A stretch of DNA of 49,731 nt from CBDHDN01 sp965261585 (GCA_965261585.1 CBDHDN010000025.1:1-49731), one strand, 5' to 3'; numbered from the stretch's first letter, positions 17,613 through 27,809 are shown. Translations and numbers: made by a program. The notes: generated from the letters alone by a model not told the origin.

Positions 17613-18481
17613 GTGCCGCCACCTCGCCCGGCACGGGTCTGGCCTACGGCCTGCGGCGGGTCTGCGCCGCCTGGGGCATGGCCCGCTCCTCGTTCTACGC
17701 CATGACCTCCGGCCAGCACGCCGAGCAGCCGCCGGCAAAGCGTCGGGGACCGAAGCCCGCGATCTCGGACCAGGCGCTGCTGGTGGCGATCGAAGCCGAC
17801 CTGGAGGCATCGCCCAGGGAGGGCGAGGGCTACCGCAAGGTCTGGGCTCGGCTTCGGGTCTGTCGCGACATCCGGGTTGCCCGCAAGCGGGTGCTCCGCC
17901 TGATGCGCGAGAACAATCTGCTCTCGCCCCATCGCTGCCGCCGCCGTGGCGGCAATCCCCATGACGGTGAGATCATCACTCATGCCCCGAACCTCATGTG
18001 GGGCACCGATGGCGTTCGGGTGTTCACGGTGGACGACGGCTGGGGCTGGATCTTCACCGCCGTCGAGCATTGGAACGCCGAGTGTGTCGACTGGCATGTC
18101 TGCAAGCGCGGCGACCGCTTCGCCGCCCTGCAGCCGATCTCCATGGGGCTTGCCGGGCTGTATGGCTCGACCGCGGCCGGCGCGGCTCGGGGGCTGGCCT
18201 TGCGGATGGATCACGGCTCCCAGTATCTGTCGGACCACTTCACCAACCAGATCAAGTTCTGGGGCATCCAGCCGTCCTACGCCTTCGTCGCCGAGCCCCA
18301 GACCAACGGCGTCGCCGAGCGGTTCAATCGCACGCTGAAGGAACAGATCATCCATGGTCGCATCTACCGCAACATCGCGGAGCTGCGGGACGCCGTCCGC
18401 GACTTCGTCGAACTCTACAATGCCCAGTGGATCGTCGAAAAGAACGGCTACCTGAGCCCCGCTCAAGCTCGTCAGGCGTAG
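17609..18481 (+). pseudogene. IS3-type OrfB transposase (copy 1), truncated by a late nonsense codon
   Basis: Integrase-core transposase with DD35E: Asp in NLMWGTDGVRVF, Asp in LALRMDHGSQYLS and Glu in TNGVAERFNRTLK, 35 residues after the second Asp. The frame ends RQA-TAG at 18479-18481, where copy 2 reads RQAWHAV, a TGG to TAG change that removes the last 11 residues. All catalytic residues remain, so activity may be reduced rather than lost. One further difference from copy 2 is SPREG versus SPWEG. Start ATG overlaps the orfA stop (ATGA). Confidence 0.85.
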
Positions 18482-18891
18482 CACGCCGCGATCTCAATCA
18501 GGCCCGCCGCATGAGACAAACTTGTGTCCAAGGAACCGGGTGCGCTACATGACCAACAGTTCGCGGCCGAGACCGGCCCGCGCGTCGCGCGGCAGTTGGC
18601 GCAGCGCCTGGCGATGGCCAGCCGCCGGCCCCTTGCGCGAGACTCGGCTGGAAGTGCCGGGGCCTTGTATTTTCCAGCCGTGCGCGCGAAATGAGACCCA
18701 TGCCGAAGCAAACCAACGCAATGAGTGTCGCGCCGTGGGTGGGTGCGCGTGCGGCCACGGTGATTGCGGCGCTCGCCGCAGCGCTGGCGACGGCTGGCCG
18801 TGGCCCAGGAGCGTACATAGCGCTATTTTTATTACGTTTTTGAGATACAAGTAACAACTCAAACAATTCTTAATAACGTAGGTGGCGGATG

Positions 18892-18938
18892 CACCCTCCC
18901 CAACCCTCCCCCACAAGGGGCCCACGGGAGGGAGCAAC
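18892..18938. repeat. G/C-run palindromic intergenic repeat, copy b
   Basis: CACCCTCCCCAACCCTCCCC followed by ACAAGGGGCCCACGGGAGGG, the reverse orientation of the repeat at 14,797. It stands between the IS3 region and the first alcohol dehydrogenase. The preceding 18,820-18,890 stretch is AT-rich. Confidence 0.7.
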
Positions 18939-19046
18939 ATCCATGCCACACTGCAGCCGCGGATCGGCGATCGGACCGACGAAGCGCTATGGAGCGCCGG
19001 CGGCTGTGTGCGTGATCGCATGCAGTGCAGGGCTGGAGATCGTTTG

Positions 19047-20263
19047 ATGTGGACCTATGCGAACCCTGTGACCATCCAATTCGGATCGGGAAGTTTCGCG
19101 ACCGTCCCGTCGGCGATCGGGCGGCGGCGTTACGCGGTCGCGACCTATCCGGACGCGATGTTCGGGGATCTGGTCGCCGGCCTCATGGAGGCCGCGGGCG
19201 ACCCGCTGCTCGTGATCGACGACGTCGCGCCCAACCCGGATTGTGCCCGGCTCCGCACGCAGTCCGCGCGCTTCGCCGGCTTCGTCGAGTCCATCGAGGT
19301 GATCGCCGCGATCGGCGGCGGATCGGTGATCGATTCGGCCAAGGTCTTTGCCGCGGCGGCCGGCGACTTCGGCAAGGTGCAGCGCCATCTGGAGCGCCAA
19401 CAGGGCGGCGGCGAGCTTGCGGCCGTCCCGATCATCGCCGTGCCGACGACGGCGGGCACCGGCAGTGAAGTGACGTGCTGGGCGACGGTCTGGGACGAGG
19501 GCGCCGGCAAGAAATTCTCGCTGGCGCGTCCGGGCCTCTATCCCGAGGCGGCGATCGTCGACCCGGCGCTTACACTGGGGAGCCGCGTGGGCTCACCGTG
19601 TCCACCGCACTGGATGCGCTCTCCCACGCGCTCGAAAGTATCTGGAACGTCAACGCAAACCCGGTGTCCGCGTGCTTCGCCGTAACCGCGGCACGCGAGA
19701 TACTCGACTGTCTGCCGATCCTGCTCGGCGATCCGAAGAACATCGATCTGCGAGGCCGCGTCGCCAAGGCTTCACTGTTCGCCGGCCTCGCCTCTTCGAA
19801 CACGAAAACGGCGCTCGCGCACAATCTGTCCTATCCGATAACGCTAGTGCGCCGATCCAGACAAATGATTCACCGTGCGCTGGAGCAACCCGTTGTTTTG
19901 TATTCAGAATCAGGTTTCCACTGTGACGGCTCTGACTGAGTCGGTGCACTAGGCTACGGCGTCCCGCACGGCGTCGCCTGCTCGTTCACGCTGCCGGTCA
20001 TCCTCAGCAGCGTCGCCGGCATCGGCGGCTTCCGCGAGGATGCTCTGCAGGCGATTTTCGGCGACGATCTCGTGGCCGCCGCCCGTTCTTTCAGGCAATT
20101 CCTGGCGGACCTCGGCGTGCCCGTGCGGCTGCAGGAGCATGGCGTGCCGATCGAGCAATGGCCTGAGATCGTCGACGCCGCGTTTGTCGGTGAGCGCGGG
20201 CGAAATTTCGTCGGCGGGAAGCAGCGCTTTCACGCCGCCGCGCAGTCTCTCGAACTCGTATGA
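19047..20263 (+). pseudogene. Iron-type alcohol dehydrogenase 1 (frameshift plus MITE insertion)
   Basis: Group III Fe-dependent ADH. WTYANPVTIQFGSGSF at the N-terminus, the NAD-binding IAAIGGGSVIDSAKVFA near residue 95, AVPTTAGTGSEVT near residue 130, then LDALSHALESIWN with a metal His and, after the insertion, GYGVPHGVACSF with the second metal His. One base is missing near 19577 (LTLG-EPRGLTV) and a 103-bp element splits SYPITL from GYGVPHG. The overall pattern is similar to the phosphonoacetaldehyde-reductase-like subgroup, a tentative call. ATG 19047 has GGAG 9 nt upstream. Confidence 0.88.
19847..19949. mobile_element. 103-bp MITE with IS630-type ends, inserted at CTAG in adh1
   Basis: Terminal inverted repeats (written with the flanking TA) TAGTGCGCCGATCCAGACAA and, from the right end, TAGTGCACCGACTCAGTCAG. 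TA duplications lie at 19845-19846 and 19950-19951. Removing the element plus one TA restores CTAG and a perfect reading frame: ITL-GYG. The right end matches the end of the IS630-type remnant at 46,960-46,982 (TAGTGCACTGACTCAGACAG), so that transposase family is the likely mobiliser. It is non-coding. Confidence 0.9.
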
Positions 20264-20319
20264 CGCGGGCGGCGGTCCCTGCCCTCGAAACGCGACGTCA
20301 CGCCAGGCTCAAGCGCCCA

Positions 20320-21467
20320 TCAGATGGCTTCTCTGAGCAGCGCTTCGGCGCGGGCACGCGTCAGTTCAACCGGATTGCCCGCAGCGCAGGGATCTTCAAT
20401 CGCCGCCGCCGCCATCTCGTCGATCCGCGTGTCAGCGACACCGAGCGCGCGCAGCTTGTCGGGAATGCCGACGTCGCTTCTTAGCGCCAACACGTGGTCA
20501 TGGAACCCGTCGAACCCGCCGGCGATGCCCAGATAGGCCGCAGCCGCGGCAATGCGATCCTCGATCGCCGGACGATTGAGCCGCAGCACGGGCGGAATGA
20601 AGACGGCATTCGTGGTGCCATGGTGCGTGTTGTAGAGCGAGCCTACCGGATGCGACAGCGCATGCACCGCGCCGAGCCCCTTCTGAAACGCCACGGCGCC
20701 CATGGCCGCCGCCGTCATCATGTGTGTGCGCGCGCGTCGATATCGGTTCCATCCGCATAGGCGCGCCGCAGGTAGTCCTTGACCAGCCGCATGCCCTCCA
20801 ACGCGATGCCCTGGCCCATCGGGTGATAGGACGGGCTCGAGTAGGCCTCGAGGCAGTGGGCGAACGCGTCCATGCCGGTGCCCGCGGTGATCGCTCTCGG
20901 CATTCCGACGGTCAGTTCGGCATCGCAGATCACGACCGCAGGCAGGACTCTCGGATGGAAGATGATCTTTTTCACGTGGGCCGCGGAGTCGGTCAGCACG
21001 GCGGCGCGGCCGACCTCCAAGCCGGTGCCGGCGGTCGTCGGCACGGCGACGCTTGGCGCGATGGCGGCGGCATCGGCGCGCGTCCACCAATCGCCGATAT
21101 CCTCGAAGTCCCACACCGGACGCCGCTGGCCCGCCATGAACGCGACCAGCTTGCCGATATCGAGACCCGAGCCGCCGCCGAACGCGACCACACCGTCATG
21201 TCCGCCGGCCCGGTAGGCGGCGATGCCGGCGACGAGGTTCTTCTCGCTCGGGTTCGCATCGACGTCGGCGAACATCGCCCGGCCCAACCCGGCCGCATCC
21301 AGGAGATCGAGCACCCGGGCCGCGATCGGCAGCGCCGCCAACCCGCGATCCGTCACCAGCAGGGGCCGCGTGATGCCGGCTACAGCACACGCTTCGCCGA
21401 GCTCGCGGATGCGACCGGCGCCGAACCGGATGGCCGTCGGATAGCTCCAGTCGGCAGACAGCGTCAT
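20320..21467 (-). pseudogene. Iron-type alcohol dehydrogenase 2, frameshifted in a GT/GC dinucleotide tract
   Basis: Fe-type ADH: SADWSYPTAIRFGAGRIREL, VVAFGGGSGLDIGKLVAFM near residue 95, AVPTTAGTGLEVGRA near residue 145, then MDAFAHCLEAYSSPSYHP, and in the second frame HALSHPVGSLYNTHHGTTNA with the metal histidines. The frame is lost at DARAH, where GTGTGTGCGCGCGCG (20720-20735, plus strand) holds four bases too many (ACAC on the coding strand); without them DARAH-MMTAAAMG is restored. It is convergent with adh1 and 17 bp downstream of ntrX. Confidence 0.87.
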
Positions 21468-21483
21468 GCGCTAGGTCCGGACA

Positions 21484-22893
21484 CTACGCGCTGACGCCGC
21501 CCTCGCCGTTGCTGCCGCCGTGCATGCCCAGCGACTTGAGCTTGCGGTGCAGCGCCGAGCGCTCCATGCCGACGAACGAGGCGGTGCGTGAGATATTGCC
21601 GCCGAACCGGGTCACCTGGGAGCCGAGATACTGGCGCTCGAACTCCTCGCGCGCTTGCCGCAGGGGCAGGCTCAACATCTCGATCCTGTTGTCGAAGCGC
21701 AGGATCGGCGGTGTGATCGCGCCGATCTCAGGCGGCAGCATGTCGGCGCGGACCGGCTCGTCGGCGTCGCCCGCGGCCATGATCAGCAGCCAGTCAACGA
21801 CGTTGCGCAACTGGCGCACGTTGCCCGGCCAATCGTAGGCCTGCAGGGCCGCCATGGCGTCGGGGCCGATCTTGCGCGGCATCAGGCCGCTGACCTCGGC
21901 CGACCCGGCGATGAAGTGGCCGACGAGGTCGGGCACATCCTCGCGCCGTTCGGCCAACGACGGTACCCCAATGGGCACGACGTTCAGCCGGTAGAACAGG
22001 TCCTCACGGAACGAACCCTCGGCAATGGCGCTGGCGAGGTCGCGCGTCGTCGCGGCAATGACCCGCACATCGACCTGTACGCGCGTGTTGCCGCCGACCC
22101 GCTGGAACGTCTGCTCCTGCAGCACACGGACGATCTTGCCCTGGGTCGCCAGCGGCATGTCGGCGACCTCGTCCAGGAACAGGGTGCCGCCGTGGGCCTG
22201 CTCGAACAGGCCGACGTGGCGCGCGTCGTCGCCATTGGCGCCGCTGCCCTCGGTACCGAACAGCTCGACCTCCATGCGCTCCGGCAACATGGTGGCGCAG
22301 TTGACGACGACAAACGGACCCGGCGCCCGGCGCGAGCGCCGGTGCAACAACCGGCTCACGACCTCCTTGCCGGACCCCGCCGGACCGGTCACGAGGACAC
22401 GGCTGCCGGTCAGCGCGACCTTGCCGACGACCTGGCGCACGTGATTGATGGCGTTCGACGCACCGATGAGCTCGGCCTCACCGCCGACGCGCAGGCGCAA
22501 CTCATGATTCTCGCGCCTGAGGCGCGCCGCCTCGATGGCGCGTTCGACGATCAGCAACAGGCGATCGGTCTTGAACGGCTTTTCGATGAAATCGTATGCA
22601 CCCAGCTTAATCGCCTGCACGGCCGTCTCGATGTTGCCGTGGCCGCTGATCATGACGACGGGCACGCCGGCATGCTCACGCTGCAGCACCTTGAGTATTT
22701 CGAGGCCATCGCGACGGCTGCCCTCGAGCCAGATGTCGAGTACCACGAGGCCGGGGCGGCGCGCCGCGATCTCCGACAGGGCCGAGACGTCGTCACGAGC
22801 CTGCCGCGTCTCGTAGCCCTCGTCGCGCAGAATGCCGGCAATCAACAGCCGGATATCAGCCTCGTCGTCGACAATGAGGACGTCATTCGCCAT
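21484..22893 (-). CDS. ntrX: Nitrogen-related response regulator NtrX
   Basis: 469 residues: receiver domain (LVVLDIWLEGSRRDG, phospho-Asp about residue 53; K in FIEKPFK), sigma-54-type AAA+ domain (Walker A VTGPAGSGKEVVSRLL, Walker B GGTLFLDEVADMP) and a Fis-type HTH (NISRTASFVGMERSALHRKL). The GAFTGA loop that contacts sigma-54 is absent (ELFGTEGSGANGD), as is usual for alphaproteobacterial NtrX. It pairs with NtrY and acts in nitrogen and redox-linked control. The start overlaps the end of ntrY. Confidence 0.94.
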   Translation of the reverse strand: MANDVLIVDDEADIRLLIAGILRDEGYETRQARDDVSALSEIAARRPGLVVLDIWLEGSRRDGLEILKVLQREHAGVPVVMISGHGNIETAVQAIKLGAYDFIEKPFKTDRLLLIVERAIEAARLRRENHELRLRVGGEAELIGASNAINHVRQVVGKVALTGSRVLVTGPAGSGKEVVSRLLHRRSRRAPGPFVVVNCATMLPERMEVELFGTEGSGANGDDARHVGLFEQAHGGTLFLDEVADMPLATQGKIVRVLQEQTFQRVGGNTRVQVDVRVIAATTRDLASAIAEGSFREDLFYRLNVVPIGVPSLAERREDVPDLVGHFIAGSAEVSGLMPRKIGPDAMAALQAYDWPGNVRQLRNVVDWLLIMAAGDADEPVRADMLPPEIGAITPPILRFDNRIEMLSLPLRQAREEFERQYLGSQVTRFGGNISRTASFVGMERSALHRKLKSLGMHGGSNGEGGVSA

Positions 22894-25192
22894 GGGGCGC
22901 TTCGACCTTCGGCTTGTCCGTGGCGGCGCCGGCGTCGCCCGCCGTCGAGCGCGGGAACGTCAGGCTCACCAGAGTGCCGCCTACCGTCACATCGTCCAGC
23001 CGCAACGCGCCACCGTGATCTTCCATGATCTTCTTGACGATGGCCAGACCCAAGCCGGTGCCCTTCTGGCGGGTCGTTACGTAGGGCTCGGTCAGACTCT
23101 CGCGGTCGTGTGACGGCAGTCCCTTGCCGTTGTCCTCGACCTCGATGACCGCGCCCGTGGCCGTCTCGCCGACACGGATGGCAACCTCGCCGGCGGGCAG
23201 CGTTGCATCGCCGGCGGCCCGCCCGGTGATCGCGTCGACGGCATTCTGCAGCAGATTGGTGAGCGCCTGCACGATCAGCTGCCGGTCAACCCGACAGGCG
23301 ACCGCTTTCGGCGGCGGGGCCTCGATCGTGAAGCGAATGTCGGGGTGGGCCTGGCGCTGCAGGAAGACGGCATCACGGCAGACGACCGTCAGATCCTCCG
23401 CCTTCATGACCGGTACGGGCATGCGGGCGAACGAGGAGAACTCGTCGACCATGCGGCCGATGTCGCCGACCTGGCGGACGATCGTCTCCGTGCATTGCTC
23501 GAACGTTGCCGGGTCGGAGCGGATCTCACCGAGATACTTGCGTTTCAGACGCTCGGCCGACAGCTGGATCGGCGTCAGCGGGTTCTTGATCTCATGGGCG
23601 ATGCGGCGGGCGACATCGGCCCAGGCCGCCTTGCGTTGCGCCGTCAGCAGCTCGGTCACATCGTCGAACGTGACGACGAAACCGTGCACCACGCCGCCGG
23701 CGACACGCTCGGCAGCGATGCGTGTCAACAGCGTGCCCGCGCGACCGCCGCGTTCGATCTTGATCTGGTCCTCGGCAAGCGCTTCCGGCCGGGCCCGGGC
23801 GCGGGCGAACAAGTCCGCCATCTCGGGCACGGCCTCCTGCAACGGCCGGCCGATCAGGCCGCGCACATCCGTGCCGAGCAGCGCCGTCGCGGAGCGATTC
23901 GGCAGGTTGATGATGCCCTCGGCGTCGACGCCGATGACGCCGGCCGAGACGCGGGCCAGCACGGTCTCGGTAAAGCGGCGCCGTTCGTCGAGTTGGTCGT
24001 TGGCGGCGACCAGCTCGCCGCGCTGTTCGGCCAGCTGATGGATCATCCGGTTGAACGCGCGCGTCAGGCTGGCGAACTCATCCTTGCTGTCCTGCTCGTC
24101 GAGGCGCAGATCGAGATCGCCGGCGCGGACCCGCTCCGCGGCGACCACAAGGTCGCCGATCGGCCGCGCCATGCTGTTCGCGAAACTGAGGCCGATGCCG
24201 ACGGCCGCCAGCATCAACATCAGCGACATGATGATGAAGATCTTCACCAGCGTGAACTGCAGGCCGGAGCGCCGCCCTTCGAGCCGGCTGTATTCGCTCG
24301 CCGCCTGTTGCGAGCGGTCGACGTGCTGCAGCACCTGCGGGTCGATGAAACGGCCGACGTACAGATACGCGCGCGGCGCGCTGCCGAGACCGACAAGGGC
24401 GCGCACGCGATCCTCGCTCTCGCTCGTCAGCAGGACGACGTTGCCGCCGGCGGCCCGTTCCCGCGCCCAGAACGGTGGCCGTTCGAACTCCAGTGAGAAG
24501 CTGAAGCCCGTGCGCGCCAGCACGCCGCCGCTCTCCTGGAACACGATCGCCTCCGACAGCGCGCGCACCGCCGCCTGGGTCTGGATCAGCTGGTCGGCAT
24601 AGTCGGGGTCGCTGAGCAGCCGCGACCACTGGCGGTTAACGTCGTTCGCCATGGCCAGCGCGTCGGCGGCGATGACTTGGCGGTGCTCCTGCAGGTAGGC
24701 CTTGGCGACGGCAACGGACTCGTTGACCGCGGTGCGCACCCGGTCGTTGAACCAGGCCTGGACCTGGAAGTTGAAGAATGCCGCCGCCAGCACGGCGACG
24801 ATGATTGTCGGTACGATCGCCATCGCCGCGAACAACGCGGCCAGGCGAATGTGCAGGCGCGCACCGGCGGCGCCGGCGCGGCGCTGCGCCCACAGCCGCA
24901 CGAGGCCCCAGACCACCGTGGCGCCGAGGCCGAGCGCCAGGACGAGGTCGATGACGAGCAGGACGAGCGCCGACTCCGGCGTTGCCGTGGAGCCGATCGT
25001 GCCGCTCAAGACCATGAACGTGACGACGCCGGCGAGAACGGCGGCGATTATCAACAGCACGGCAAGCTTGCGGCCAAGCCGCGCCTTGGCGGCCCACAGC
25101 GATAGCCGGCCGGTCAGGCCACTGAGCCCGGTCGCCGCCCGACGCGCCGGTGGGCCGGGCATCGGCGGCTGTCCGATGGTCTGTTCGCTCAT
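22883..25192 (-). CDS. ntrY: Membrane sensor histidine kinase NtrY
   Basis: About 769 residues. Three N-terminal membrane segments (LAVLLIIAAVLAGVVTFMVL, ALVLLVIDLVLALGLGATVV, LAALFAAMAIVPTIIVAVLA), a large periplasmic region, another membrane helix (IFIIMSLMLMLAAVGIGLSF), HAMP, PAS (LARVSAGVIGVDAEGIINL), HisKA with phospho-His in RRIAHEIKNPLTPIQL, and the HATPase domain (EVEDNGKGLP, GTGLGLAIV). ATG 25192 with GAGG upstream was preferred to the ATG at 25264. It lies between ntrC and ntrX and phosphorylates NtrX. Confidence 0.94.
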   Translation of the reverse strand: MSEQTIGQPPMPGPPARRAATGLSGLTGRLSLWAAKARLGRKLAVLLIIAAVLAGVVTFMVLSGTIGSTATPESALVLLVIDLVLALGLGATVVWGLVRLWAQRRAGAAGARLHIRLAALFAAMAIVPTIIVAVLAAAFFNFQVQAWFNDRVRTAVNESVAVAKAYLQEHRQVIAADALAMANDVNRQWSRLLSDPDYADQLIQTQAAVRALSEAIVFQESGGVLARTGFSFSLEFERPPFWARERAAGGNVVLLTSESEDRVRALVGLGSAPRAYLYVGRFIDPQVLQHVDRSQQAASEYSRLEGRRSGLQFTLVKIFIIMSLMLMLAAVGIGLSFANSMARPIGDLVVAAERVRAGDLDLRLDEQDSKDEFASLTRAFNRMIHQLAEQRGELVAANDQLDERRRFTETVLARVSAGVIGVDAEGIINLPNRSATALLGTDVRGLIGRPLQEAVPEMADLFARARARPEALAEDQIKIERGGRAGTLLTRIAAERVAGGVVHGFVVTFDDVTELLTAQRKAAWADVARRIAHEIKNPLTPIQLSAERLKRKYLGEIRSDPATFEQCTETIVRQVGDIGRMVDEFSSFARMPVPVMKAEDLTVVCRDAVFLQRQAHPDIRFTIEAPPPKAVACRVDRQLIVQALTNLLQNAVDAITGRAAGDATLPAGEVAIRVGETATGAVIEVEDNGKGLPSHDRESLTEPYVTTRQKGTGLGLAIVKKIMEDHGGALRLDDVTVGGTLVSLTFPRSTAGDAGAATDKPKVEAPHGE

Positions 25193-25275
25193 TGGCTGCC
25201 TCGCCCGGCAGTTCCGGTAACGCCGTCGCAGCAGGTACCGCCCGGCGACGGGATCGCCTGCCACGGTGGCGGCCG

Positions 25276-26709
25276 CTATTTTACGCCGCGCACGACCTCA
25301 ATGTCTAACTCACGGATTTTCTTACGCAATGTATTCCGGTTGAGGCCGAGCAGGCCGGCCGCCTTGATCTGATTGCCGCGGGTCGCGGCAAGGCTCAACG
25401 TCAGCAGCGGCACCTCGATCTCGCGGATCACCCGATCATAGAGGCCGGTCGCCGGTAAGCCGCCATCGTGCGCGGCAAAGTAGTCGCGCAAGTGGCGCTC
25501 GACGGCGCCGCCGAGCGATTCCGACGACTGGGCCTGGGCCTCGGCCGGCTCGGTCCCGGCCAGCTCGGCCTCGATCATCTCGACGCCGATGACCTCGTGG
25601 CTGTAGAGCGCGGCGAGGCGGCGGATCAGATTCTCAAGCTCGCGTACGTTGCCGGGCCAGCGATAGCGCTTCAGCCGCTCGAGCGCGGCGCCCGACAGCG
25701 TCTTGGCCGGCAGTCCCTCGGCCTGGGTCAGGCCCCAGAAGTGGCGCACCAGCGCCGCGATGTCCTCGCTGCGCTCACGCAGCGGCGGCAAGCGCATCGG
25801 CACGACATTGAGCCGATAGAACAGGTCCTCGCGGAACAGGCCCTGGCGCACGTGGTGGCGCAGGTCGCGGTGGGTCGCGGCAATGATCCGCACATTCGCC
25901 CTGATCGTCGCGCGGCCGCCGATGCGCGTAAACTCGCCTTCCTGCAGGACTCGCAGCAGCCGCGTCTGGGCCTCGACTGGCATGTCGCCGATCTCATCCA
26001 GGAACAGCGTGCCGCCGTCGGCCTGCTCGAAGCGGCCGGCATAGCGCTGCGTCGCTCCGGTGAAGGCGCCCCTCTCGTGGCCGAACAGCTCGCTCTCGAC
26101 AAGCTCGCGCGGGATCGCCGCCATGTTGATGGCGACGAACGGGCCGTGCCGCCGCTTGCCATAGTCATGCAGGGCGCGGGCGACCAGCTCCTTGCCCGTG
26201 CCCGATTCGCCGGTGATCATGACCGTCAGGTCGGTGCCCATGAGCCGGGCCAGCAAGCGATAGATCTCCTGCATCGCCGGCGAGCGGCCGATCAGCGGCA
26301 ACTGGTCATCGGGCTCCTGCGGCCCAGCGGCGGCGGCGACCGCCGGGGCGTGCAGCGCGCGCTCGACGGCATCGATCAGCTCACGCAGGTCGAACGGCTT
26401 CGGCAGGTATTCGAAGGCGCCGCGCTCTGCCGCCTTGACCGCCGTCAGCAGGGTGTTCTGGGCACTCATCGCGATGACCCGCAATTCGGGCCGCAGCTTG
26501 CGAATGCGCGGGATCAGGTCAAGCCCGTTCGCGTCGGGCAGGACGACGTCGGTGATCACCACGTCGCCCTCGCCGTCGGCGATCCAGCGCCACAGCGTCG
26601 CGGCGTTGCCGGTCGTGCGGACGGTGTGGCCGAGGCGGCCGAGCGCCTGGTCGAGCACGGTGCGGATCGCCCGGTCATCGTCGGCGACCAGGATCGTCGC
26701 GTCGGTCAT
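25276..26709 (-). CDS. ntrC: Nitrogen regulator NtrC (NR-I)
   Basis: 477 residues. Receiver (VVITDVVLPDANG with phospho-Asp near residue 54, YLPKPFDL), sigma-54 activator AAA+ domain with ITGESGTGKELVARALH, the sigma-54 contact motif FTGATQRYAGRFEQADG (GAFTGA present), GGTLFLDEIGDMP, and a Fis-type HTH at the C-terminus (GNQIKAAGLLGLNRNTLRKK). It activates nitrogen-assimilation promoters when phosphorylated by NtrB. Its start overlaps the ntrB stop, so the two are translationally coupled. Confidence 0.95.
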   Translation of the reverse strand: MTDATILVADDDRAIRTVLDQALGRLGHTVRTTGNAATLWRWIADGEGDVVITDVVLPDANGLDLIPRIRKLRPELRVIAMSAQNTLLTAVKAAERGAFEYLPKPFDLRELIDAVERALHAPAVAAAAGPQEPDDQLPLIGRSPAMQEIYRLLARLMGTDLTVMITGESGTGKELVARALHDYGKRRHGPFVAINMAAIPRELVESELFGHERGAFTGATQRYAGRFEQADGGTLFLDEIGDMPVEAQTRLLRVLQEGEFTRIGGRATIRANVRIIAATHRDLRHHVRQGLFREDLFYRLNVVPMRLPPLRERSEDIAALVRHFWGLTQAEGLPAKTLSGAALERLKRYRWPGNVRELENLIRRLAALYSHEVIGVEMIEAELAGTEPAEAQAQSSESLGGAVERHLRDYFAAHDGGLPATGLYDRVIREIEVPLLTLSLAATRGNQIKAAGLLGLNRNTLRKKIRELDIEVVRGVK

Positions 26710-27809
26710 GGCGCCGCCTCGGGCCTGGGCGATTGCGGCAACAGCAGCTGGAACTCGGTGCGTCGCGGCTCGCTGTCGACGTCGATGACGCCGCCATGGT
26801 CGCCGATGATCTTGGCCACCAGCGCCAGGCCGAGCCCCGAGCCGTTCGGCTTTGTCGTGACGAACGGGTCGAACAGGTGCGCGCGCAGATTGTCGGGAAT
26901 GCCGGGGCCATTGTCGCGCACGACAACCACCAGCGGCAGCTCGACGTGGCTGTCACTGCCTGGCACGGCAAGGCGCAGTCCGTGGCGGAAATGCGTCGCC
27001 AGGCCGATCTCGCCGCCCTCCTCCGGCACCGCTTCGGCGGCGTTCTTGACCAGGTTGAGCAGCACCTGGACGAGCTGGTCGCGGTCGCCGTAGACGGCCG
27101 GCAGCGAGGGGTCGTAGGCCTCCACGAAACGGACGTGCGCGGCGAAACCGGACTGCGCGATCCTGCGTACGTGCTCGAGCACCTCGTGGATGTTGACCGG
27201 CGCGCGGGCCAATGGCTGGCCCTCGGAGAACACCTCCATGCGGTCGATCAGGCCAACGATGCGGTCGGCCTCGTCGCAGATCAGCCGGGTCAGCACCCGG
27301 TCGTCGTCGTCAACCGTGTCCTCCAGCAACTGGGCCGCGCCGCGGATGCCGGACAGCGGGTTCTTGACCTCGTGGGCCAGCATCGCCGCCATCGCCGTCA
27401 CCGAGCGGGCGCCATTGCGGTGGCTCAGCTGGCGGCCGATGCGGCGGGCCAGCGAATGCTCGTGCAGGGTCACGACGACCGCGTCCATGGCCTCGGCCAG
27501 CGGCGCCGATTTGACCGTCACGACGTGGCTGCCGATGCGCGGGCTTTCCAGCGTCACCGCCGCGTCGGTGACGCCGGCGCCGATCCGGCGCACCTGGGCC
27601 AGCTGAGCGAACAGCGGGTTGTCGCGCGGCATCAAGGCGCCGAGGTCGGTGCCCAGCAGCACGGCGGCGCTGGCCTGAAAGAACTCCTCGGCCGCGTGGT
27701 TCGCGTAGCGGATGACGTCGCCGCCGTCGACGACGATGACCGCGTCGGCGATGGCGTTGAGCACGGCCTCGGCATCGATGGCGGGCGCCCGGCGCGCCAT
27801 CGTCGCCAT
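26706..27809 (-). CDS. ntrB: Nitrogen sensor kinase NtrB (NR-II)
   Basis: 367 residues, soluble. PAS domain (VLNAIADAVIVVDGGDVIRY, residues 14-110), HisKA with phospho-His in AMLAHEVKNPLSGIRGAAQL near residue 145, and the HATPase domain (VQVLLNLVKNAAEAVP, RDNGPGIP, PNGSGLGLALVAKI). It phosphorylates or dephosphorylates NtrC in response to PII. The ATG overlaps the dusB stop (ATGA), the classic nifR3-ntrB-ntrC arrangement. A second start 9 bp downstream is possible. Confidence 0.94.
   Translation of the reverse strand: MATMARRAPAIDAEAVLNAIADAVIVVDGGDVIRYANHAAEEFFQASAAVLLGTDLGALMPRDNPLFAQLAQVRRIGAGVTDAAVTLESPRIGSHVVTVKSAPLAEAMDAVVVTLHEHSLARRIGRQLSHRNGARSVTAMAAMLAHEVKNPLSGIRGAAQLLEDTVDDDDRVLTRLICDEADRIVGLIDRMEVFSEGQPLARAPVNIHEVLEHVRRIAQSGFAAHVRFVEAYDPSLPAVYGDRDQLVQVLLNLVKNAAEAVPEEGGEIGLATHFRHGLRLAVPGSDSHVELPLVVVVRDNGPGIPDNLRAHLFDPFVTTKPNGSGLGLALVAKIIGDHGGVIDVDSEPRRTEFQLLLPQSPRPEAAP

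Larger units (their letters stand above)
17136..18549 (+). mobile_element. IS3-type insertion sequence, copy 1 (1,414 bp) with 14-bp target duplication
   Basis: Left end TGAGTCGGACCCGATTTCCT (continuing TGGACAC) and right end, reverse complemented, TGTAGCGCACCCGGTTCCTT (continuing GGACAC). These are imperfect ~26-bp inverted repeats with the TG...CA termini of IS3 elements. The 14-mer tgaccaacagttcg flanks both sides (17122-17135 and 18550-18563). Inside are orfA and orfB with a 4-bp overlap. It is nearly identical to the copy at 36,140-37,553. It interrupts an unidentified minus-strand frame. Confidence 0.92.
16984..18866 (-). pseudogene. Unidentified open frames split by IS3-type copy 1 (phage-remnant context)
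   Basis: Rejoining the two sides of the IS across its target duplication gives a continuous minus-strand frame: LRQLPRDARAGLGRELLV on the right flank and KALKQDGVKLPSDVPERQ on the left. Upstream, another frame has a single hydrophobic stretch (ATLIALVCFGMGLISRA). The original start, frame and product are unclear, and further frameshifts seem present. Location next to a lysozyme suggests a phage lysis or tail gene, but that is inference only. Confidence 0.35.
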
